Source of the DNA: Nematostella vectensis
Taxonomy: Eukaryota > Cnidaria > Anthozoa > Actiniaria > Edwardsiidae
Direction of reading: 5' to 3'
Length of the DNA stretch: 64,000 nt
Assembly: GCF_932526225.1 (NCBI RefSeq)
Contig: NC_064036.1
Location: forward strand, 11,091,181 to 11,155,180
Under the pieces are notes generated by a model. The model was not told the origin of the DNA and searched no databases. It saw only the letters and a program-made list of their open reading frames with translations. This document shows, piece after piece, positions 36,788 to 47,300 of this stretch; positions within the stretch are counted from its first letter, which is position 1; each line of letters begins with the position of its first letter. The translations under genes were made by a program, and so were the position numbers.

Positions 36788-36797
36788 CTATAAAAGG
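36788..36797 (+). promoter_or_regulatory. TATA-box candidate
   Basis: ctataaaagg, followed about 40 bases later by an ATGGCGG. No convincing gene follows; a 72-codon ORF at 37225-37440 (plus) is the nearest candidate and is unrecognised. Confidence 0.25.
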
Positions 36798-37224
36798 GAT
36801 CGCTCCGCCCCCTTTTTGCATACTAATCAGTATCTAACATGGCGGTTGGTAGCGTTATCAAAGGGGAGAAAGAATAAAGCATAATAAAAGCAACTTTTTA
36901 TTAGTCAATAAAGCTCTAATTTAATAATAAATGTGGTTTCTGTTGCATGCATGGTATTTTTTTGTCTTCGAATGGAGGCTGCTTTTGAAATTCGCGCCAT
37001 TTTCCCAGTTTCAATCCAGTCCTTTTGCTCCAGGCTCAATCTTTTCCTTCCTTCGAGCCTCCACTCAGTTTGTTATTGTGGATAGCTGATTCAACCAAAA
37101 GAACAGTCTCAAAACAACCCCAAATATCGAGACCAAAGCCAGAAGTTCGGTCTTTCAGTCGATCCATCAACAGCGCAACGGCCATTTGCAATGGTGGGGA
37201 AATCCTTTTTGAGATCGAAGCACC

Positions 37225-37440
37225 ATGTTCAACATAGAGCTTTCTACAGGAGACGAAGGTCGACTTAAGAGAATTAAGGATCATCAACAAGATTACAAAT
37301 CCCGTCTTGGTTCATCAAAGGAAACCTCAACGACCCTCTTTTCAAGCAACTCAACCCTTCAGTCCTTTCAAATAGCTTTCGATCAAATCCCAGGAAGCCA
37401 GTCCGATGAATTTATCTATTCACTAAGTCTATTCTATTAA
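37225..37440 (+). CDS. Small hypothetical ORF
   Basis: 71 residues, acidic and Ser-rich, starting MFNIELSTGDEGRLKRIKD. It starts at an ATG 430 bases after a TATA candidate. No family recognised; may be a first exon or chance. Confidence 0.2.
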   Translation: MFNIELSTGDEGRLKRIKDHQQDYKSRLGSSKETSTTLFSSNSTLQSFQIAFDQIPGSQSDEFIYSLSLFY

Positions 37441-37449
37441 AAAAAAAAC

Positions 37450-38985
37450 GAAAGGAAAGTGTGCGTTTTGTAGTCTTTGTTTTGATCCGCAAAGCATTGC
37501 ATTTGCATTGCATTTCTAGACAGGGCCACTCTGCCAGCGTGCAGATGCAATGTGTTTGCGGTGACTCTATGAAGTGGATAAACCCACCAACTATGTCATC
37601 TGGAAGTTTGGTGAAATACTATGTCAAAATTAGGTACTTATACTTTCTCATGTATACTTTTGTGTACTTATCTTCCCTCATAATTTTGAAATGTCATGTA
37701 TAAATTAAGACTACAATAAAATTATTATTATGTCTATACTGTTCAGAATGATGCTTTATGGCCTAGAATCAACTGATCACAGAGACAGTATGCTAGTGTT
37801 TGTGATGCAGCCCTGATATTATATGAAGATATTTGGCAACCAAAAAGGATTGATGGTGTGGTTTTCAAAAACCTGTGAAATACTATTTACTTTATTTAGT
37901 ACAAATAAACTGAAATGTTCTTGCTCTATTTTGTTCTGGCTTGACTATTACACTTTAATATTTACATTTTGTTGCGTGGATTTTGAAAACCACTCTATAC
38001 AGCTTCAAATTAAAATGCCCCTCTTTGAATCATCGCCACCTCACCCAAACAATGTTCTAGTGTTCTATGTCCTGTGTAGGATTTAGGGTGGAGCATTCAG
38101 CTCATAAGCAATACTACATTTGTTGACTTGTTATGTTTTACACAGTAGCTTTGCATAAACATGTCTTTATAGCAGGGTGTGTGTACACCCATCTTTATTA
38201 TTAGAAATATAAATTTTCTGCTTTTTGCATGATATCTATGTCAGGGCACACACCGTTGACAATTCATGGCTATGTGCTCCTGAAATCTAAATCTGAAATA
38301 GACAGCAAGCCAGGTTAGGAACTTATCAAATAATAGCCCCTCTACATATGCCTAGGTTCCTAAAATGTGTAGAGTGGTTTTCAAAAATCCGTGAAATACT
38401 ATTTAGTTTATTTAGTACTAATACACTGTAATGTCTTTGTTCTCTTTTGTTCTTGCTTGACTATTACACATTAACAATTACATTTTGTTGCACTGGAGTT
38501 TGAAAACCTCTCTATCTTTATCTTTACAAAATACTTTTCATCATAATGCATTACAATACATCTCAGTTTATGTATATTTTAAATATACTAAATTGGTGTG
38601 TTATTTCTGTAGTTCATGACACATCTTACCATTTCTTACTATTTTGTGTAACTATTCAATAACAAAGGCAACCTAAATTTTACTAACTATGCAGTTTATT
38701 TTTCCATCATTGTGAAAACATTTACAAAAGGTGAAACAATAAACTATCTATACAAGGGTTTTCTGATTCCTATATTTTGAGAAAAGGGAACAAAGCCCCA
38801 TACCCCTAACTCTCCTGCTTGGAATTGGCAGTTCTATCTAATATTAGGAAAATGCAGATAATAAAGTCAAGATGATTTGATGCATCCTTGAAAATACAAT
38901 ATTACATCCCCATTGCTCTCATAATCTGGATTAGCCTCCACTTCACATCTTACTTCCCCCGGATGTCTACAAAACGAAGACTTAA
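37450..38985. other. Non-coding stretch
   Basis: AT-rich. Two related patches near 37855-37990 and 38370-38515 share tggttttcaaaaa.c.gtgaaatact and attacattttgttgc, so an old tandem or dispersed duplication of about 510 bp spacing is present. No gene seen. Confidence 0.45.
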
Positions 38986-38990
38986 AACCT

Positions 38991-40050
38991 AAAACCTGTG
39001 ACCCCAAAAGCTACGACCGCCAAAATTTTGCCGTTATTAGCCTACCTTGTTTCCCAAAATGGCTACACAGCGTGGAAGTTTCATGTGAAATCAGTGATTT
39101 TTTTTTTAATTGAGAAATATTGAACTATTTGTGTTTCCAGGTGGTCGTTTCTTAAAACGCCAATAAACTCAGAAACCCGGAATGTCACCCGGTAAACGTT
39201 TTCGGGTGTTTCTTCCAAAATCTTAATTGCCCGCTAACTTTATACGGGAAATCGCTTCATGTTCTAGTTGTGTCGGGTTGTAGAAAGTTTTCCATTGCCA
39301 GGAAAAAGTGGGCCAATCAAGGCTTACATCATTTTATCGGATTTCCTTCCAACCAATCTGGTTTCATCTCTGTCAAATGATTTGACATTGAGCTGTCACA
39401 TTGCGCCTAAAAATATAAACAGCTTTGCGAAATTATTAGAAGTTTTTCTAATGAGATCTTATTTACTTGTTCTTTGTCTTTTTCTCGAAAAATGTCGATG
39501 CCACAGCCATTTTTGGGGTGCAAGTTGTCTACAGACATCGACAAAACTAGGATTTCAATAACTATTTAGCCAATCTTATTCATAAATTTGGAAATTATAA
39601 TTTACTTGTCGGGAACCCGTATCGGCACGCTACGCAAAAGCTTTGTTTTGATTAACACTCTTCCTCGCCAGGGAGTTCGGAAACTTTTCTGGATGCATTT
39701 TTCTAAATTACCGATAATTGCCGGGTCTGTTAGGTTACCGGGAGAGTTTTTGGGATAATTTTCCGGGCAAAGGAGCGTGTCTAAAAAATGAGTGCAACTA
39801 CGACGATTAAAAATAGTTCATTGGCGCGCACATGAGAATATTTCCTCCATGAAAAGCACAACAAAATCCGCTGAATTACCTCATAGGGATCACTGATTCC
39901 ATATGAAACTTTCGCGCTGTGTAACCATTTGGGAAACAAGGTAGACTAAATAATAACTGAATTTTTTTTTTTTTTTTTTTGGGGGGGGGGGGGTCGTAGC
40001 TTTTGGGGTCGTAGCTTTAGGGGTCGTAGCTTTTGGGGTCACAGGTTTTT
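38991..40050. mobile_element. Non-autonomous DNA transposon with 120-bp terminal inverted repeats
   Basis: Left arm begins aaaacctgtgaccccaaaag and runs to about 39107; the right arm is its inverse (39885-40050), with shared caaggtag and gaaactttcgcgctgtgta-type segments. The right end has three copies of ggggtcgtagctttt. The interior (about 780 bp) has no transposase. Confidence 0.85.
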
Positions 40051-40059
40051 ATTAATGTT

Positions 40060-41357
40060 TTCATGCTTCTATTTACACTGAATTACACTGTATATTAGGG
40101 AAAATCTTCATGTACAGTGCTTACATACTTACTCGCATTCATAATATTGTAAACTGCATAGATCAATCTGTGCATGTACAGCACACTTGATCATGCCTAA
40201 TCTTGGTATTTACAATAAACAAATATTAACATTTGTAATGGTAGTGGAGAGCTGGTAGTAGTAGGAGAAGTGGTTTGAGGAGATGCAGAATTAGAACTTG
40301 GGCTCCAAACATTGTGCACTTGGATAGGTCTGTGATTGCAATGTAAATAGGTTAAAGGTAAAGTGACAAAAAAGGAAGAAAAGCAATTATTATTATATTC
40401 GCTTTATTTACAACACATGATCTATGTGCATCAATCAATGTTTTTACAGGCATTGGCTTATTCTATTTTTAGAAGATTTTATGCATTGCCTAAAAAAACT
40501 TGGATGCAATTTTTTTCACTGAGAAGCGGAATGGTTATTATGAATACCATACGAGAAAATCGATGCAACTTGGGTAAAGATTGAAAAAAGCACTTCATAA
40601 GCGGATAAGTCTTTGACAAATGTACAACTTACGTGCCAAGAAGCAAAAAAACTCCTCCTTGGACGAGAGGCGAAATACGAGCGGCACAAATGAAGTTGTG
40701 CGCTCGTTTGTTTACATTCACGAGGTAAGAGATTGGAATAAAAAAGAGAGAAGGGCCTACCGGTTTCTCTTTTTTCGTCAATTTTGAGGATTTATTGATA
40801 AGAGAAAGCCACAAACATGCCTAAGTCAGAACGGGGAAACACTCGCGCGTGCGAGTGACGTGAGGCTGCACTCGCAAATTGCAGTTAGAAAGTATATTTT
40901 TTATCCATCATCCGTCGGTTTTGTTTGTTTACTAAAAGAATTGCAAGCTAGAATTCAAAGTCATAGGTAGGGTTGGATTCATATTAAAGAAGTGATCAAC
41001 AAAAGTACCGAAGAGAGAACATAGCTTTTTGTCTGAGACTGCGCGTGCAGTTGAGCTAAGCCAAACGTCAACACAAAAGTCGTATCTGATTGGCTCATCC
41101 GCGCGTCTAAAAGTAGCCTGATCCTAGGAAACGCCGTGACACCTATATAGTACCAGAAAATGGGTTGATTGCCCCTACTTATGTGCCCCTGGTATTGCAC
41201 TATTCGAGACTGGCGAGCTCTAGGGCGGGAAAAATGATTGTGCATGAATATGATGCGCGCGCAAAACAAGACTGCATCTACTTTGTGACGTGACGGCAGA
41301 CGTGACGTACATCAAACAAACGACCAGAGCAACCTTTCTTACTTGGACACTACCACC
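40060..41357. other. Upstream region of the TEX14-like gene
   Basis: No exon recognised. Short ORFs (40363-40584 plus; 40979-41269 minus) show no family. Just before the start codon are tgacgtgacggcagacgtgacgtac-type CRE-like half sites (41286-41310). Confidence 0.4.
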
Positions 41358-44300
41358 ATGAGGCGTTCATCTGTCGATCAGTGGTTCCACAGCGCTAAGA
41401 AGGGAAAAGATGCGGATCTCACAAAACTGATAGAAAAACGTAAAGCATGGGATGTGGATATCAGGGATGTTAAGTTCCGCTCTGCGCTCTTCCTGGCGGC
41501 AAAGGCTGGCAAATTTGCGGCGGTAGAACAACTGCTGAACCACGGCGCGGACCCTAACAGGTACAACAACATTTAGTTATAGAAAGGCGTTATCTGTACC
41601 ACGGCGCGGACCCTAACAGGTACAAGATATCACCAGCGTCCGCGCTCTGGTTCGGACATCACCTTTCAAAATTTTCTCCTTTAACGCGCCCACTAAACGT
41701 CGGATAACTCTTTAATTTACGTGGGTCATTTCTTATTAAGGGTTTTCTGCAAATATTATGCTTTTTCCGTATGATACCTACTGCGCACCCCCCCCCCTCC
41801 CTCGGCCAATCCTGAGAACGCGCCTGCTTGATTGCGCTGCTATCTATTGTTCAGACATTCCCGTTTTGGCACGCCTGCACACGCCGCCGCAGAAGAAGGC
41901 CACGAGGAATGCTTTCGTCTTCTCATCAGCCGCGGCGCACAGCTAGACCTCAGGAACCACCAGGGGGTGACCGTGTTAGAGTGCGCCAAGGAGGCCTGGG
42001 GAACACCGAAGACTAATAGGATTATCAAGAGTGCAGGTAATGTGGTACTCAAATAAGCGCCTCCCACCCCTCCCTTTCATGGGATGACTGAGTGCGCCAA
42101 GGAGACCTGCGGTGCATCTACCACCAAATATTGTCATTATATATCCCAGGTACACGTGGGTATCCACATCCATAGGGACTATCTTATTGGATAGCTCTTA
42201 ATTACCCCGTGAAATTCTAATTACGTAAGCAGTGAGAATAATCAAGAGATCAGGTAGAGTGTTTTTCGAATAAGAGCCTCCTAATTCCCCCACCCCCTCC
42301 TCCCGTCCCCTTTCATGGTATGACTGCCAGAGTGCGCCATGGAGGCCTGGGGAACACCTACAGCCAAAAGGATTTTATAAAAGAAGACAGTAGCTGATAA
42401 TGGGGTGCGGTGTCGAAATAAAAAGATGCAAAAGAAAATTAATGGGACAGGTTCCTGTCATCATGTTTTGCTTGTTTTTTTGTTTCGAAAAGTTAAGTAA
42501 TAATACATTTAATGATTGTTTGTTTGCTTAAGAGGAGATTAAGTTCGACGCATTGAAGAAACGCAAGGCGTCTGTCTCGAGCGAGCAAGATAGCCCTGGT
42601 GAGTTGCTCAAGTTTTTTATGTATCTCACATGTTCGGTTGCCTTTTTCTTCCTAAAATGGTAAGGGAGTAAAATAGAGGGAGGACTGGGACAATTGTTAG
42701 ATGTAGGAGAATCAAAGGAGTAGGTGAGCAGGACAATACTAGACTGATTTCATACACTCTCTTTTTTCTATAGCGACGAAGATATTGGGATGAATAAGAC
42801 TTGGGGCATTTATTTGCAGAAATTCCCCTTCCCCTCCAAAAATAAAAACAAATTATCTAAAAAATCATATATTGCCCTGCAATCACTTCAGTGTTTTTTT
42901 CTAGAAACATGCAAATGCTTATGATTTGAATAAAAGAAAGAAAGCTTTGATTTTTGAGTTTATAAAAGAAACTGTAGAATCTGAAGGATTTAGATAACAT
43001 CAAATTTCATGGTTATCTAACCATCGCGCCCGATTTCTGTTTATTCAAATGATGCTTTTTTTTAAAAAGGGATAGCCATTTGGGTGTTGTCACCAGCAAA
43101 TTTTCGAAACACTTTCTAGCACTAAGAAATAGCACTAAGAACACATTCCAGAATTTATCCATTACCGGATCTAGGAGAAGAGTTTTTGTCACTGTCCCCC
43201 CTCCCCCACGGAAGACGCTTTAAAAAGGCCAGAGAACACGCAAACCACAATAAAAAAATAAACTGCATGTTTGGGCTACCTGTGGCTGACAGTGCGAAAC
43301 GTATTTCCACGGACTGCAAAAACGCATATTTCTGCTGTGTCTACAATGAAGCCAAAATCCTTCTTTTGAAATAACATTACATGGCATGGATTCGCTTGCC
43401 ATTTCGCACCTAAGTCTAGAGGAGCTACCTCAGCCCTTTTCTCGCCCGTCAGATCATGGAAAAACGGACCAAAGCATCGAGACCTGTGGGCAAGAAGAAG
43501 CTAAACATGGCGGCCAGTGGAGATCGTCACCAGAGTCCCAGGAATCTGGGTGCTTGAGTGAAAGCGAAGAAGAATCTCAAGAGATATCATCGTGTGAAAC
43601 AAAAAATAGGTATGATATAGACTACGGCTCGCAAGATATGCCAATGGAAGCCGTGAATATCGCAAAAGCGGGCCCAAGCGACAACTACAGCCTTAATATT
43701 CAAAACAAGGGGAATCTCGTGGTTCAACTTGGGGATGACAGAGAACACACTTTCCAAAGGCAGCTGGCCGTGCCTATGAAACGTCGTAACAATTTTCACG
43801 GGTCGAACACCAAGATCCTGCGACTACGCATTCGTAACTCCAGCCAAATCGTGGGCGCGACTTCCAAGAAACGAAAGAGACGCGAGGTTTTGGGCTACAA
43901 GAAAGGTGGTCAGTTAGATAAAAACAGTTCCACCAAAAATGTATATATCGATATCAAAGACAACTCGGGTCCTATTCAAATTTCCAATGGATCATGTAAC
44001 ATTAACAAGTACAATATCAACATAGTGAATTCTTCAGGGAATGTAGTGATAGGAGACAATGCAAAGTGCGAGCATAACTTTGTCACAGGGGAGAATGTGA
44101 CAGCAGATGGGTCACATCCAAATATGTTAGTGTCCCCAACATCCCCCCTAGTGGTGCGAGCTAGTAAATCATTGGCCAAAAGAACACAACTGATTTACAC
44201 ATTGATCGGAGACATTTACCCATTACGTGAAAATGGAAAGTGGGACTTGTTTTATCAAAGTATTAATCAAAGGCTTAAGATTGTTCGTAATGCTGGGCAA

Positions 44301-47300
44301 AGAGATGTTCAAATATTTTTAATGATTGAGAAAAGCATTGGACTTCGTTATCAAAAAAAGAATGAAGATGCTCTAAACCTTCTTAACAAGGCTAACAAGA
44401 AGATTTCAGAACATGCCCTGGAACTGCGAGAATTCCTGCTTGCACTTTCCCACACTGAACTTGCTGCTCTTTACCGAAGAGAAGGGAAGAAATTGAAAAC
44501 TTATGATGCATTAGCAAAAGCGCAACAAAATGCAGAAATGGTTCCTTCCTTTTTGGTCAAAGGATTCACTGCATATGAGAGAGCAAGCACATTAGTAATA
44601 GAACTGTCACTGGTATCTTATTTAGAACCGGACAGAGATGAAATAAAAAAAGAAACCAAGGATGCCTTGAGGCTGGTCATATTATTCTGTGAAAAGATGC
44701 TCCAACAAAACCCTGATATCTATCTTAGGAAACACATTTTTGCCTTGTTGTTGCTTGCACATCTTGACCTCAACTGTCGCACCTCTGTGGCTCGTAGTCA
44801 GCCTGTATGTGAGGGAGATGTAAAAGAAGCGGAAGATTGCATCAAATATGTAGAGCAGAAATACAGTCAACATCTCAATGTTTCTCTGCAGATCCAACTT
44901 TACATGGCACAAGGTGAATTGTGTTTTCGTAAGGCCCAAGTCCAATGCCAGAAAAACCAAACAGATAATTGTCACCAGCAGTGGAAGAATGAGATGTACA
45001 AGCAAGCAATTGTGCATGTGAAAATGGCATTAGAATTGGCACAGGAAACCAACTACCCCATAGACAGCCAAACATTAAAGGAGGGACTTGCCGAACTCAG
45101 CATTCTGTGTGGAGATGCCCATTGTGCCAGCATAACTGAACTCTGGACACCCATCTCTCAAAATGTTCAATAGGGGTCTTATGGACTGCTATCTTTATGC
45201 ATTTTGTGAAGTCATATGAGACTTGCAATGGAATATCACGTGACATTTTGAGTGGCAAACAACAAAATAAAAATTTAGTATTCGCCTTTGGCCTAGTACT
45301 AAAGAGTGATGCAAAAAATATTTCTATAAAAATTTTTTTTATGAAAACAAGCCCTGGCTGATCCTCTAGCATTTCATAAGTTCCTTTTTTTTGTTATTTT
45401 GATTCACAAAGTTTGAGCATGCATGAGTTTGCCATGAAAAAAGTGATGTCTTAGTGTAAGTTACACCGCCTACTGTACACATTCTCGAGAGAATGAATGA
45501 ATCCATATTTTGATGGTGTAAATATGACATGAAAAGGAAAACAAAGAAATCTTTCTTTGATGTGACATTTTCAAAATTCAGCAAGCATTTTAAGTATGCA
45601 TTTGCTACACACACCATTTGCTTTTGCTAGTACTTTACTATTGTACAGTGAGTAAACAGGGCCGTAACAGACATCGAAATACTGGGGGATGGGACGATAC
45701 AAAAGACAGTATGAAAAATGGGTGGTTGTCCCCCCACTAATCATTTCATTATGGTTTTAGAAAAAAAAATGGAGGGGGGGTCCCTCTGGACCCTATAAGC
45801 GATCGGCGTCGAGGCACGGGTATATCCACAAATTTTTGGGCAGATGCTTGAGTGGATTAGTAAACAGAACAACGAACACTTCTTTGTGACTTGTGTTACA
45901 ACTTTGAGGGTCAAAACGCGAATAAATACTTTTTGGGTTTCTGTGGAAGACTTCAAAATGCCTTTGCGAGCTCGATCTCTCCCTAAAAATCTTCCATTCC
46001 GAGTCTTGACAAACTCCTATTACACGTGAATAACTGAACTCCCTTTGACCGGTGTGGTAGAGACGGCGGCAGCACTCGTCTTTCGAGAAGTACTACGTCA
46101 CACAAACACTTTCCTTGTCGTATTTACATCGTATTTATATATAGATGACGATACCACTTGAACAACCGCCATCATCACTACGACAACAGCTTTCACAATA
46201 ATAAACACTAACAACGAGCGACAAGAAGCATATTCACTCTAATTTCCTACCGCAGAGGAGGGAGTCTTATTATCACCATTACCCGAAGTGCAGTTCGAGG
46301 AACTCGAGCAAGACCAGGATCACGTGGTTGCAAAAGGTCCTCACAGCCTCTACATCAAGGGAAGGATGGGCACGTGTGACGTCATCATCAAAAAATACAG
46401 CCGTGAAGTTAGCGAGGAGGCTCTGCGTGATCAATTTGCCAATGAACTAAATGTTATGAGGTGTGTGAATCCTAGAGCCCTAGTTTTACACTTGATTAAG
46501 GTCTAATACACTTGATTAAAGGTCTAATACACTTGATTAAAGGTCTAATACACTTGATTAAAGGTCTAATACACTTGATTAAGGTCTAATACACTTGATT
46601 AAGGTCTAATACACTTGATTAAGGTAGCAGTGGAGAATCCATGTGTCGTAGCCCGCAGTAATTCATGGGTAACGAATTGATGGTGATGCCTTGTGAATGT
46701 TGAAGTCATATAAACAAATTGTCACAGCTTTCCAGACCTATATTCATTCAAATTTACGTTTGTTTGCTTGTATATTTGCACAGCGGGCTTCAAACCTTGG
46801 ATCCCCCGAGTGCAACCTTATTTGTAGTGGGTTTAAAAGGGTTGCGCCACGAGTTTTTAATAGGCGAACAAGTTGACTAAACAACCCTCCATTAAAAGTG
46901 AGACTGTGGGACTCAGTTGTTCTGAACCCCACATATGTATATCTTTATGGTCGTCTTGGTCACCCGCTTAATATATTGGAAGTATCATAACCTATGTGGC
47001 CTAGATGCACAATTCATGACGTTACGAGTAGCAATTTTTTTTAAAGATTGCGATTCGAATGCGACCGTTTCGATAGGTTTAATCTCACTCTCAGTCGTTA
47101 TGACCTCATCGCATAATGCGATCGCGTTTAGAAAAAGACTCTTTGTCAGACGCTATTTTGTTTTAGTCTAACAAACATCGTTCGCGAGAAACCAATTCTA
47201 TCAGGAGGTTTAGGGAACCCATTGTGATATTTTCAATTGAATTTGTTAAAAACTAACTATGTTGGGTGACCATGAAACTAGCGGCCTTTGTGGGGGTTAC

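Noticed and set aside
43386-45173. 595-codon ORF as an exon of the TEX14-like gene
   Set aside because: Host exons 42533-42598 and 46256-46460 join directly in phase (1+2 nt), and the ORF has its own start and stop.
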